The translations under genes and the position numbers were made by a program. From the NCBI RefSeq assembly GCF_014779555.2, contig NZ_CP094357.1, positions 4,216,001-4,280,000 on the forward strand: DNA of 64,000 bases. Reading direction: 5' to 3'. Positions 26,133 through 34,722 of the stretch are shown piece after piece. The notes beneath the pieces are model-generated. The model was given only the letters and a program-made list of their open reading frames with translations. It ran no database searches and had not been told where the DNA came from. The stretch's first letter is position 1; the number at the start of each line of letters is the position of its first letter. This stretch comes from Lysobacter capsici (GTDB lineage Bacteria; Pseudomonadota; Gammaproteobacteria; Xanthomonadales; Xanthomonadaceae).

Positions 26133-27218
26133 TCACCCAAACACCCCCCGCGCCGAAGCGAACGCCTCGAACAGATCCTGCGCCGTGCCGCAGCGATCGG
26201 CGTCGTACCCCGGCAACCGGCCGAGCTCCTGGCGGAAACGCTCGCTGCGCAGGATCGCCAGCACCTCGGCCAGTCCCGGCGACTCCAGCGTTTCGGCGCG
26301 CGCCAGAAAGAAATAATGCTCCGAGGCGATCGGCACGAAATCCTGGCCATAGCGCCGCGCCGGCGTCTCCAGCCCGAACCCGGCATCGGCCATGCCGCTG
26401 GCGACATAGGTGGCGACCGCGGCATGGGTGAGTTCGTCGATGCCGCAACCGCGGATGTCGCGGATGCTATGGCCCTGCCTGGCCAGCATGTGTTCGAGCA
26501 GCAGGCGCGCGCCGGACCCGGCCTGCCGATGGATGAAACGCACGTCGTCGCGCAGCAGGTCGGTCAGGGTGCGGATGCGCTTGGGATTGCCGGGCGCGAC
26601 GATCAAGCCGATCCGCCGCGTCGCCAGATGCAGCACGCGATCGTTGAGCGGATCGATGCGGTCGGCGTAGTGCGCGAGGATGTCGTGTTCGAATTCGCCG
26701 ATCGGCAGATGCACGCCGGCCAGATCGCAATCGCCCGAACGCAGCGCCGCCAGGGCCTCGCCGGGGCTGCGGTATTTCAGATCGACCGGGGTGCCGGCCT
26801 CGTCGAGAAAGCGTCGCAGCGTTTCGACCGCGAAGCCATGCGCGGCGTGCAGCCGCTGCGGCGCCGATTGCGCGCTGAGGGTGCGTTCGAGTTCGACTTC
26901 GACCTCCGAGGCCAAGCTGTCAAGGGTCGGCGCCAGGCGCGCGGCGATGCGTTGATCGGCCCAGACCAGGCGTTCGCCCAGGGCGGTCAGCTTGGCGCCG
27001 CGTCCGCGGGTCATGCGCAGCAGCGGCGCACCGAACAGCGTGCGCGAGGATTGCAGCAAGCCCCAGGCATAGCGATACGACAGATCCAGATCGCGGCAGG
27101 CCGCCGCCAGCGAACCGGTCGCATGCACGCCGAGCAGCAGGTCGATCAGCTTGGGCGGCAACGGCCGGCCGTCGGCGGCGTGCAGGGTCCACTTGGGTTG
27201 GATCAGGATTTTGAACAT
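26133..27218 (-). CDS. ModE-like HTH regulator with periplasmic-binding-protein domain
   Basis: 361 aa from the ATG at 27218 (CGGAG upstream); longer readings add unlikely sequence. Residues about 10-85 form a ModE/LysR-type winged helix (LLLGVHATGSLAAACRDLDLSYRYAWGLLQ). The C-terminal part is a PBP-like domain as in molybdate/tungstate regulators (FIHRQAGSGARLLLEHMLARQG, GMADAGFGLETPARRYGQDFVPIASEHYFFLAR). It probably senses molybdate or a related oxyanion and controls molybdoenzyme genes. The FdhD and FdhF-type genes 2-4 kb away fit that role. It is transcribed away from them. Confidence 0.82.
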   Translation of the reverse strand: MFKILIQPKWTLHAADGRPLPPKLIDLLLGVHATGSLAAACRDLDLSYRYAWGLLQSSRTLFGAPLLRMTRGRGAKLTALGERLVWADQRIAARLAPTLDSLASEVEVELERTLSAQSAPQRLHAAHGFAVETLRRFLDEAGTPVDLKYRSPGEALAALRSGDCDLAGVHLPIGEFEHDILAHYADRIDPLNDRVLHLATRRIGLIVAPGNPKRIRTLTDLLRDDVRFIHRQAGSGARLLLEHMLARQGHSIRDIRGCGIDELTHAAVATYVASGMADAGFGLETPARRYGQDFVPIASEHYFFLARAETLESPGLAEVLAILRSERFRQELGRLPGYDADRCGTAQDLFEAFASARGVFG

Positions 27219-27445
27219 GGCCGCTCCGTTGATTTGCTGCGTGCATGAAGGCCGTTCGCGGCCGCGGCCGGCGTCGAGCCGATACGATGAAGCACCCGGC
27301 GCGCGCGTTCGACCGGTGCTTGACCCATCCACATGCGGGCTCGATAACGATCGCACTCGTGCATATCGTTGCGGCATCGCAAACCGCGGGCGGCGCGAGT
27401 CGAACTGCGCGCACGCCTCCGCACCCCGAACAGGACGCCGCCCCC

Positions 27446-27922
27446 ATGCCGATCGCCGCAATCAACCCGATCAAACGCATCGCGCGCGCCTCGTGCGGTG
27501 TCGCCGCAGTGTTCGCGCTGCTGGCATGCGGCACCGCGCCGCACGCGACGAGCGATGCGATGCGGCCGGGCACGCTGCGCATCACCGAAATCCAAGCGCC
27601 TCGGATGCAGGACTCGAACGACGCCGCGCCCGAGCGCGAAAGCCTGGCGCGCGCCTGCAAGGCCTGGCGCCTGAGCGAGGCCGACGCGGCCCGGTTCTTC
27701 GCCCTCGCCCAGGAATACCCCGACGGCCTGGGCGATGCCTATTACTGGTTGCCGTGCTCGATCAAGGGTCGCCTGATCGCCGACGGCCGCGCCTGGGAAT
27801 TCGAGATCAATGCCGCCGCGACCGCGACCTGGCGCGACGGCGAGACCTACCGGCGTTGGGGCTGCAGCGCCCGCGCCTGCGCGCCGCTGGCCTTGCTGAT
27901 GCCCGACGGCAACGGCCCCTGA
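27446..27922 (+). CDS. putative lipoprotein of unknown function
   Basis: 158 aa from the ATG at 27446. Lipobox LLAC (Cys28). The mature part has four cysteines (RACKAWRLSE, WLPCSIKGRLI, WGCSARACAPL), perhaps two disulfides. The segment CSIKGRLIADGRAWEFEINAAATATW suggests a small beta fold. It lies between the ModE-like regulator and the transporter, so it may belong to the molybdoenzyme locus, but nothing in the sequence proves it. Confidence 0.6.
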   Translation: MPIAAINPIKRIARASCGVAAVFALLACGTAPHATSDAMRPGTLRITEIQAPRMQDSNDAAPERESLARACKAWRLSEADAARFFALAQEYPDGLGDAYYWLPCSIKGRLIADGRAWEFEINAAATATWRDGETYRRWGCSARACAPLALLMPDGNGP

Positions 27923-28046
27923 GCCGCGACGCGAGGTTCGCGGCCGGGCTGGGCGCCCGGGCACCAGCAACCGAGTGCCAGTTGCGCAGACGCATCGCGG
28001 ATCGAGTACAGCGACGATGTGGATGAGGTCCTGCATTCGTACGCCC

Positions 28047-28068
28047 AATCGGCTTTTCAGAGCCGATT
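28047..28068. promoter_or_regulatory. inverted repeat upstream of the OFA transporter
   Basis: AATCGGCT, six bases, AGCCGATT: perfect 8-bp half-sites about 135 bp before the transporter start. There is no T run, so an operator is more likely than a terminator. It is a candidate site for the ModE-like regulator. Confidence 0.5.
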
Positions 28069-28080
28069 ATTAGACTACCC

Positions 28081-28096
28081 GGTGATATACGTCACG
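28081..28096. promoter_or_regulatory. candidate CRP/Clp-type binding site
   Basis: GGTGA, TATACG, TCACG: GTGA-N6-TCAC is the exact core of CRP-family sites (Clp in Xanthomonadaceae). It is centred about 115 bp before the transporter start codon, the right distance for activation. Inferred from motif alone. Confidence 0.55.
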
Positions 28097-28203
28097 CCCC
28101 TGCACGCGTTAGCCTCGCAAACAATTCCGGGCAGCCCCCTACTTTATGCCCTGAAGCACATATTTGAGGTCAGGCCGGCGGCACGTACTAGAGGGGTCCA
28201 CGC

Positions 28204-29886
28204 ATGTCCAATCAGAGCGCTGTGATTGCAGCATCGCCATCGGCCACGGACGGCTTGCTGTCCAAGGAACGCATCGTCGCCAAGCCCGGTTTCAACCGCT
28301 GGCTGGTCCCGCCGGCCGCGCTGGCGATCCATCTGTGCATCGGCATGGCGTACGGCTTCAGCGTGTTCTGGCTGCCGCTGTCGAAGGCGATCGGCATCGA
28401 GCAACCGCTCGACTGCGCCAAGGACATGAGCTTCTTCGCGCGCATGGTCGCCACCGGCTGCGATTGGAAGGTCAGCGAACTGAGCTGGATGTACACCCTG
28501 TTCTTCGTGCTGCTGGGCTGCTCGGCGGCGATCTGGGGCGGCTGGCTGGAACGCGCGGGGCCGCGCAAGGCCGGCGTGGTCTCGGCGGTGTGCTGGTGCG
28601 GCGGCCTGGTGATTTCGGCGATCGGCATCAAGACCCATCAGATCTGGATGCTGTGGCTGGGCTCGGGCGTGATCGGCGGCATCGGCCTGGGTCTGGGCTA
28701 CATCTCGCCGGTGTCGACCCTGATCAAATGGTTTCCCGACCGCCGCGGCATGGCCACCGGCATGGCGATCATGGGCTTCGGCGGCGGCGCGCTGATCGGC
28801 AGTCCGCTCGCCGACATGCTGATGAAGCACTACGCCACCGCGAGCTCGGTCGGCGTATACGAAACCTTCCTGACCATGGCCGCGCTGTATTTCGTTTTCA
28901 TGATGGGCGGCGCGTTCGGTTACCGGGTGCCGCCGAGCGGCTGGAAACCCGCCGGCTGGACGCCGCCGGCGGCGAGCAGCAACGCGATGATCACCCAGCA
29001 GCACGTGCACGTGAAAAAGGTCTGGGGCATCCCGCAGTTCTGGCTGCTGTGGGGCGTGTTGTGCCTCAACGTCTCCGCCGGCATCGGCGTGATCGGCATG
29101 GCCTCGCCGATGCTGCAGGAAGTGTTCGGTGGCAAGTTGATCGGCGTCGACGGCGGGATCAAGTCGCTCGATGCGACCCAACTGGGCCTGATCGCCACCA
29201 TCGCCGCGGGCTTCACCGGATTGCTGAGCCTGTTCAACATCGGCGGGCGGTTCTTCTGGGCCTCGACCTCGGACTACATCGGCCGCAAGGCGACCTATGT
29301 GGTGTTCTTCGTGCTCGGCTTCGCCTTGTATGCATCCGCGCCGACGGCCGGTTCGGCCGGCAGCATCGGTTTGTTCGTGGCGATCTTCTGCGTGATCCTG
29401 TCGATGTACGGCGGCGGTTTCGCGACCATCCCGGCGTATCTGGCCGACCTGTTCGGCACCCAGATGGTCGGCGCGATCCACGGCCGCCTGCTCACCGCCT
29501 GGGCCACCGCCGGCATCCTTGGGCCGGTCGTGGTCACCTACATGCGCGACTACCAGCTCGGCCTGGGCCTGCCGCCTTCGCAGGTCTACAACACCACCAT
29601 GTATATCCTGGCCGGGATGCTGGTGCTGGGCCTGTTGTGCAATCTGATGGTGCGCCCGGTCGCGCAGAAACATTTCATGACGCCGGAGGAACTGGCGCGC
29701 GAAAAAGCCCTCGCTCACGAGAAGACCGGCAGCAACGGCGGCGCCTTGTACACGCCCGAGCAGATGGCGCAGGTCGGCCATGGCGGCAACCCGCTGCTGG
29801 TGCTGGCCGCCTGGGCCGCGGTCGGCATTCCGCTGGCCTGGGGCGTGTGGGTCACCTTGCAGAAAGCCTTCGTGCTGTTCCACTGA
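28204..29886 (+). CDS. OFA-family MFS transporter (oxalate/formate type)
   Basis: 560 aa, 12 transmembrane helices. NRWLVPPAALAIHLCIGMAYGFSVFWLPL (TM1) and GGIGLGLGYISPVSTLIKWFPDRRGMATGMAIMGFGGGA (TM4-5) are typical of the OFA group that includes OxlT. There is a cytoplasmic loop of about 50 residues between TM6 and TM7 and a further C-terminal helix. It lies directly upstream of fdhD and the formate-dehydrogenase-like gene, so formate or oxalate uptake/exchange is the likely task. Start with GAGGGG upstream. Confidence 0.88.
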   Translation: MSNQSAVIAASPSATDGLLSKERIVAKPGFNRWLVPPAALAIHLCIGMAYGFSVFWLPLSKAIGIEQPLDCAKDMSFFARMVATGCDWKVSELSWMYTLFFVLLGCSAAIWGGWLERAGPRKAGVVSAVCWCGGLVISAIGIKTHQIWMLWLGSGVIGGIGLGLGYISPVSTLIKWFPDRRGMATGMAIMGFGGGALIGSPLADMLMKHYATASSVGVYETFLTMAALYFVFMMGGAFGYRVPPSGWKPAGWTPPAASSNAMITQQHVHVKKVWGIPQFWLLWGVLCLNVSAGIGVIGMASPMLQEVFGGKLIGVDGGIKSLDATQLGLIATIAAGFTGLLSLFNIGGRFFWASTSDYIGRKATYVVFFVLGFALYASAPTAGSAGSIGLFVAIFCVILSMYGGGFATIPAYLADLFGTQMVGAIHGRLLTAWATAGILGPVVVTYMRDYQLGLGLPPSQVYNTTMYILAGMLVLGLLCNLMVRPVAQKHFMTPEELAREKALAHEKTGSNGGALYTPEQMAQVGHGGNPLLVLAAWAAVGIPLAWGVWVTLQKAFVLFH

Positions 29887-29894
29887 GGTCACCG

Positions 29895-29920
29895 GCCGGA
29901 CGCTGAGCGCAGCGTCCGGC
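29895..29920 (+). other. RNA hairpin between transporter and fdhD
   Basis: GCCGGACGCTG, loop AGCG, CAGCGTCCGGC: a perfect 11-bp stem in the 46-bp gap, without a T run. It may stabilise the transporter mRNA or attenuate downstream expression. Confidence 0.65.
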
Positions 29921-29932
29921 GCTCGACATCCC

Positions 29933-30841
29933 ATGAACCGATCCTCGCCGACACCGCATCCGTCCCACCCCGCCGATTCGTCGGACGATGCGCATGCGCC
30001 CGCCGCCGCGACCGCGGCCGGCGCGGTGCAGCGCAAGGTGCAGCGGCGCCGCGGCGAACGCGTGGCCGAGGCGCTCGACGCGATCGCCGCCGAAGTGCCA
30101 GTCGCGCTGGCCTACAACGGCACGCCGTTCGCGGTGATGATGGCCACGCCCGACGATCTGGCCGATTTCGCCCTGGGTTTCTCGCTCAGCGAAGGCATCG
30201 TCGCGAACGCGCAGGAACTGCAGGTCGACGCCATCGACACCTCGCTCGAAGGCATCGCGATCGCCCTGAGCATCCCCGAGTCGCGCGCCGCCGCGCTCGA
30301 GCAACGCCGCCGCAACCTGCAGGGCCGCAGCGGTTGCGGCGTGTGCGGCACCGAAAGCATCGAGGCGGTATTGCGTCCGCCGCCGCGCCTGCCGGGCAGC
30401 GCACCGATCCATCTGCATGCCCTGCAACGCGCCTTGCGCGAATTACGCCAGCAGCAACCGCTCAACGCGCTGACCGGCGCCACCCACGCCGCCGGCTGGG
30501 CCGATCGCGATGGCCGCGTAGTGTTCGTGCGCGAAGACGTCGGCCGCCACAACGCCCTGGACAAGTTGATCGGTGCGCTGTCGGCGCGCGCGATCGACCC
30601 GCTGTCGGGGTTCGCCGTGGTCACCAGCCGCGCCAGTTTCGAGATGGCGATGAAAGCCGCGCAAGCCGGCATCCCGCTGTTGGCCGCGATCTCCGCGCCG
30701 ACCGCGCTGGCGATCGCCCTGGCCGACTCGGCCCACCTCACCTTGATCGGCTTCGCCCGCGACGACGGGCATGCCGTTTACACCCACGCATACCGGCTGA
30801 TCGACGACCCCGTCGACGCCAGCGGCGAAGCCGCCGCATGA
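29933..30841 (+). CDS. fdhD: formate dehydrogenase accessory sulfurtransferase FdhD
   Basis: 302 aa from the ATG at 29933. The first 35 residues are Pro/Ala-rich. The FdhD domain follows: VPVALAYNGTPFAVMMATPDDLADFALGFSLSEGI, the catalytic GRSGCGVCG with Cys135 and Cys138, FVREDVGRHNALDKLIGA and VTSRASFEMAMKAAQAGIPLLAAISAPT. It passes sulfur from a cysteine desulfurase to the molybdenum cofactor of formate dehydrogenases, which fits the next gene, 16 bases after its stop. Confidence 0.93.
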   Translation: MNRSSPTPHPSHPADSSDDAHAPAAATAAGAVQRKVQRRRGERVAEALDAIAAEVPVALAYNGTPFAVMMATPDDLADFALGFSLSEGIVANAQELQVDAIDTSLEGIAIALSIPESRAAALEQRRRNLQGRSGCGVCGTESIEAVLRPPPRLPGSAPIHLHALQRALRELRQQQPLNALTGATHAAGWADRDGRVVFVREDVGRHNALDKLIGALSARAIDPLSGFAVVTSRASFEMAMKAAQAGIPLLAAISAPTALAIALADSAHLTLIGFARDDGHAVYTHAYRLIDDPVDASGEAAA

Positions 30842-30857
30842 ATCTGGAATCGCGCCC

Positions 30858-33209
30858 ATGAGCAAGAACCCGATCCGCCCCTACAACGGCCCCGCCGGCG
30901 GCTGGGGCGCGCTGCGCAGCGTCGCCACCCAACTGATCGAACAAGACATCCCGGTCAGCGGCGCGCGCACGTTGCTGTCGGCCAACCAGCCCGATGGTTT
31001 CGATTGCCCCGGCTGCGCCTGGCCCGATCGCGACCACACCTCGACCTTCGAGTTCTGCGAAAACGGCGCCAAGGCCGTCGCCGCCGAGGCGACCAAGCAC
31101 CGCGCCACTCCGGAGCTGTTCGCCGAACACACCGTCGCCGACCTCGCACGCTACAGCGACCATTGGCTGGAAAACCAGGGCCGCCTGACCCATCCGATGC
31201 GCTGGGACGCGGCCAGCGACAAGTACCTGCCGATCACCTGGGACGAAGCCTTCAGCCGCATCGGCGCGCACTTGAACGCGCTCGCCTCGCCCGATCAGGC
31301 GCTGTTCTACACCTCCGGCCGTTGCAGCAACGAGGCCGCGTTCCTGTATCAGTTGTTCGTGCGCGAGTACGGCACCAACAACTTTCCCGACTGCTCGAAC
31401 ATGTGCCACGAACCTTCGGGCACCGCGATGAAGGCGCAACTGGGCATCGGCAAGGGCACGGTGCAGTTGCGCGATTTCGAGATCGCCGAGGCGATCTTCA
31501 TCTTCGGCCAGAACCCGGGCACCAATCATCCGCGCATGCTCGGCGAACTGCGTCAGGCGTCCAAGCGCGGCGCGGCGATCGTCTCGTTCAATCCGCTGCG
31601 CGAGCGCGGGCTGGAGCGGTTCGCCGATCCGCAGGACAAGCTGGAGATGCTGCACAACGGCTCGACCCGCATTTCCTCGGATTATTTCCAGTTGCGCATC
31701 GGCGGCGACCTGGCCGCGGTCAAGGGCATGATCAAGCGCGTCCTGGAGCTCGACGCGCAGGCGCGGCGCGACGGGCGCGAGCGGGTGGTCGATCTGGACT
31801 TCATCGCCGAACACACGCGCGGCTTCGAGGCCTTCGTCGCCGAAGTCGAGAGCGAATCGTGGGACACGATCGTCGCCGAGTCGGGGCTCACCCGCGCCGA
31901 ACTCGAACGCGCCGGCGACATCTACGCGCGGGCCAAGAGCGTGATCTGCTGCTGGGGCATGGGCATCACCCAGCACAAGCACTCGGTCGCGACCATCCAG
32001 ATGATCGTCAACCTGATGCTGTTGCGCGGCAATATCGGCCGCCCCGGCGCCGGGCCGTGCCCGGTGCGCGGCCACAGCAACGTGCAGGGCGACCGCACCA
32101 TGGGCATCTACGAGAAGCCGTCTCCGGCGTTTCTCGATCGCCTGCGCGATGTGTTCGGGTTCGAACCGCCGCGCGAGCACGGCCACGACACGGTCGGCGC
32201 GATCGAGGCGATGCTCGACGGCCGCTGCAAGACCTTCTTCGGCCTCGGCGGCAACTTCGCCACCGCCACGCCCGACACCGAGGCCACCCATCGCGCGCTG
32301 CGCCGTTGCGACCTCACCGTGCACGTCACCACCAAGCTCAACCGCAGCCATCTGGTGCATGGCCGCGACGCCTACATCCTGCCCTGCCTGGGCCGCACCG
32401 AGATCGATATGCAGGAGACCGGGCCGCAGAGCGTGACGGTCGAGGATTCGATGAGCATGGTGCACCTGTCGGCCGGCATCAACGCGCCGGCCGATCCGAT
32501 GCTGCTGTCGGAACCGGCGATCGTCGCGCGCCTGGCGCATGCGACCCTCGGCGCGCGCAGCAAGGTGCCGTGGCTGTGGCTGATCGGCGATTACGATCGC
32601 ATCCGCGACAGGATCGCCGACGTGTTCGACGACTTCTACGATTTCAATCTGCGCGTGCGCGTGCCCGGCGGTTTCCACCTGACCAATGCCGCGGCCGAGC
32701 GGCGCTGGCTCAATCGCGAAGCCAAGGCGCTGTTCAAGCCGCATGCGGTGCCGACCGACCTGCCGGTGCATCGCGCCCGCGCCAGCCGCGAGCAACCGGT
32801 GTTCACGTTGGCCACCACCCGTTCGCACGATCAGTACAACACCACCATCTACGGCATGAACGACCGCTACCGCGGCGTGTTCGGCGAACGGCGGGTGTTG
32901 TTCATCAACGCGCAGGACATCGCCGAACTCAACATGCAGGCCGGCGACTGGGTCGACCTGGAGAGTCTGTGCGACGACGGCGTGCGCCGCGTGGCCAAGC
33001 GGTTTCTGTTGGTCGAGTACAACATCCCGCGCGGTTGCCTGGCGGCGTATTACCCGGAAACCAATTCGCTGGTGCCGCTGTCGAGTTTCGCCGACGAGGC
33101 GCGTACGCCGACGTCCAAATCGATCCCGGTGATCGTGTATGCGCATGTGGCGCAGCCGGGCGCGAATCTGCAATCGGCCAAGGACATCGGCCTTGTCCGA
33201 GTTGACTGA
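30858..33209 (+). CDS. FdhF/YdeP-type molybdopterin oxidoreductase
   Basis: 783 aa, one large molybdopterin (bis-MGD) protein without signal peptide, so cytoplasmic. N-terminal DCPGCAWPD (Cys50, Cys53) is typical of the FdhF/YdeP group. SNMCHEPSG has Cys183 where E. coli FdhF has selenocysteine, so the molybdenum ligand is probably cysteine. Further motifs: IFGQNPGTNHPR, CCWGMGITQHKHS, GRPGAGPCPVRGHSNVQGDRT and the C-terminal barrel TTRSHDQYNTTIYG. No iron-sulfur or cytochrome partner is encoded nearby. Formate oxidation is likely but YdeP-like proteins are not all proven formate dehydrogenases. Confidence 0.88.
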   Translation: MSKNPIRPYNGPAGGWGALRSVATQLIEQDIPVSGARTLLSANQPDGFDCPGCAWPDRDHTSTFEFCENGAKAVAAEATKHRATPELFAEHTVADLARYSDHWLENQGRLTHPMRWDAASDKYLPITWDEAFSRIGAHLNALASPDQALFYTSGRCSNEAAFLYQLFVREYGTNNFPDCSNMCHEPSGTAMKAQLGIGKGTVQLRDFEIAEAIFIFGQNPGTNHPRMLGELRQASKRGAAIVSFNPLRERGLERFADPQDKLEMLHNGSTRISSDYFQLRIGGDLAAVKGMIKRVLELDAQARRDGRERVVDLDFIAEHTRGFEAFVAEVESESWDTIVAESGLTRAELERAGDIYARAKSVICCWGMGITQHKHSVATIQMIVNLMLLRGNIGRPGAGPCPVRGHSNVQGDRTMGIYEKPSPAFLDRLRDVFGFEPPREHGHDTVGAIEAMLDGRCKTFFGLGGNFATATPDTEATHRALRRCDLTVHVTTKLNRSHLVHGRDAYILPCLGRTEIDMQETGPQSVTVEDSMSMVHLSAGINAPADPMLLSEPAIVARLAHATLGARSKVPWLWLIGDYDRIRDRIADVFDDFYDFNLRVRVPGGFHLTNAAAERRWLNREAKALFKPHAVPTDLPVHRARASREQPVFTLATTRSHDQYNTTIYGMNDRYRGVFGERRVLFINAQDIAELNMQAGDWVDLESLCDDGVRRVAKRFLLVEYNIPRGCLAAYYPETNSLVPLSSFADEARTPTSKSIPVIVYAHVAQPGANLQSAKDIGLVRVD

Positions 33210-33447
33210 GCCCTTGCTGGCGATGCTGGCCGGCGAACCCGGCGGCGTCTCGCTGCCGCGCCTGTGCAAGCGGCTGGGCGTGCGCATGAGCGTGCTGCTG
33301 CGCGAACTGGCCTGGATCGGCGAAGACGCGATCGGCGACCATCCCGCGCCGGGTTGGGTGCGGGTTGAGGCGCATGGGGAGAGCAGCCTGGCGGTGTTGA
33401 CCGAACGGGGACGTGAGCGGTTGCGGTCGGGTCGCGACGCGGATTGA
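33193..33447 (+). CDS. small winged-helix-like protein overlapping the oxidoreductase gene
   Basis: 84 aa from a TTG at 33193 with AAGGA eight bases upstream; it overlaps the end of the oxidoreductase gene by 17 bases in another frame. LLAMLAGEPGGVSLPRLCKRLGVRMSVLLRELAWIGED looks like a helix-turn-helix, and VRVEAHGESSLAVLTERGRERLRSG like the wing and C-terminal helix. The tight overlap implies co-translation with the molybdoenzyme. It may be a regulator or an assembly factor. Confidence 0.6.
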   Translation: MSELTEPLLAMLAGEPGGVSLPRLCKRLGVRMSVLLRELAWIGEDAIGDHPAPGWVRVEAHGESSLAVLTERGRERLRSGRDAD

Positions 33448-33539
33448 ACCGCGGTTTAGACGGACTTGCAGTTCACGCGGCGAGCGGTTCACGCGAATAA
33501 AGCCGCGCCCCGCCTTATCGAGTCACGCCGCTTCATGCT

Positions 33540-33645
33540 CCCTCTCCCGCTTGCGGGAGAGGGTTGGGGTGAGGGCAAACGAACCGCCGCGAAAGTCTGC
33601 TGGAAAAGCGCCCTCACCCTACCCTCTCCCGCAAGCGGGAGAGGG
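33540..33645. repeat. CTCTCCCGCTTGCGGGAGAG-type hairpin repeat pair
   Basis: Facing arms at 33540-33576 and about 33611-33645, each itself a hairpin with GTTGGGGTGAGGG or its complement. Same family as 18084-18166. Confidence 0.88.
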
Positions 33646-33694
33646 AAAGCAACGCGCTGCTCGCAACGCATCGCTCGCAATCCAATGTTCAAAA

Positions 33695-33764
33695 CTCGGC
33701 GATCGCAACTTGGCGATGGCAACTTGGCGAGCGCATCTCGGCGATCGAACCTCGGCAATTGCGG
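33695..33764. repeat. 14-bp tandem repeat, five units
   Basis: Five head-to-tail degenerate 14-mers beginning CTCGGCGATCGCAA, CTTGGCGATGGCAA, CTTGGCGAGCGCAT, CTCGGCGATCGAAC and CTCGGCAATTGCGG. The period is not a multiple of three and no gene covers it. Confidence 0.85.
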
Positions 33765-33825
33765 CCGGATGATCGCGGCCTCACGACCGCGGCACTACGC
33801 CATCGCAGGTCGAACCGATGCCGTA

Positions 33826-34176
33826 TCAGAACGATCGCCCATCCACCGGCACAACCTTCACCGACTTCAGATCGATCCCCTCCAGACAGCGCACATTGAT
33901 CGCCGTCATCTTCGTCCCGTCCGGCATCTGCCCCTGACTGAAGGACGCGATGCCGCAGTTCTTGCAGAAATGATGGTCGATCGAATGCTTGTTGAAGTGA
34001 TACGTCCCAAGTTCCGCCGGATCGGTCTTGAGGGTGAAATTGCCGCGCGGCACGAACCACAGCAGGCCGCCGCGGCGCTGGCACATCGAACAATTGCAGT
34101 CGATCGCCTGGTCGATCGTGCCCTCGACGTCGTAAGCGACCTTGCCGCAATGGCAGCCGCCCGAATACGTGGTCAT
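33826..34176 (-). CDS. GFA-family zinc protein (formaldehyde-activating enzyme-like)
   Basis: 116 aa, the whole GFA domain. Zinc ligands: SGGCHCG (Cys8, Cys10), CNCSMC (Cys27, Cys29, Cys32) and FCKNCG (Cys71, Cys74). GGAG lies eight bases before the ATG. The family is named for glutathione-dependent formaldehyde activation, but most members have no proven activity. It ends 378 bp from the formate locus, facing it, which may be chance. Confidence 0.88.
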   Translation of the reverse strand: MTTYSGGCHCGKVAYDVEGTIDQAIDCNCSMCQRRGGLLWFVPRGNFTLKTDPAELGTYHFNKHSIDHHFCKNCGIASFSQGQMPDGTKMTAINVRCLEGIDLKSVKVVPVDGRSF

Positions 34177-34302
34177 GCCGGAAACTCCCTTCGCCGATGA
34201 AGACGCGAGGATAACGCCGCGGCGTTATCCTCGTCGCCTGACGTGTGTCACGTCCGCTTCGCGCCATCCACGCCGCCTGCATTCCGTCTCAAGGAGCGTC
34301 CC

Positions 34303-34722
34303 ATGGATCCCATCGCCGGAAGCACGATCATCCCGTCCCTGCGCTACCGCGACGCGCCCGCCGCGATCGAGTGGCTGTGCCGCGCCTTCGGTTTCGAGAA
34401 ACATGCCGTCTACGCCGACGGCGAGATCGTCCACCATGCCCAGCTGACCTACGGACCGGGCATGATCATGCTCGGCTCGGTCGACAACGCCAGCGACTGG
34501 GGCAAGCGCATCGTCCAACCCGATGAGATCGGCGGGCGCGAAACTCAGGCCTGCTCGGTCGTCGTCAGCGACGCCGACGAACATTACGCCCGCGCGCGCG
34601 CGGCCGGCGCGCAGATCGTGGTCGACATCGCCGATCAGGATTACGGCGGCCGCGCCTACACCTGCCGCGATCTCGAAGGCCGCCTGTGGTGGTTCGGCAC
34701 CTACAACCCGTGGAATCTATGA
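34303..34722 (+). CDS. VOC-family (glyoxalase/bleomycin-resistance fold) protein
   Basis: 139 aa from the ATG at 34303, with AAGGAGCG upstream. STIIPSLRYRDAPAAIEWLCRAFGFEKHAVYADGEIVHHAQLTYGPGMIMLGS is typical of PhnB-like VOC proteins, and YTCRDLEGRLWWFGTYNPW closes the second beta-alpha-beta unit. Possible metal ligands are His and Glu in those strands. Substrate unknown. Its stop overlaps the next start (ATGA). Confidence 0.85.
   Translation: MDPIAGSTIIPSLRYRDAPAAIEWLCRAFGFEKHAVYADGEIVHHAQLTYGPGMIMLGSVDNASDWGKRIVQPDEIGGRETQACSVVVSDADEHYARARAAGAQIVVDIADQDYGGRAYTCRDLEGRLWWFGTYNPWNL

Noticed and set aside
30738-33287. Minus-strand ORF of 849 codons opposite the molybdoenzyme
   Set aside because: Antisense shadow; the plus-strand protein has all molybdopterin-oxidoreductase motifs.
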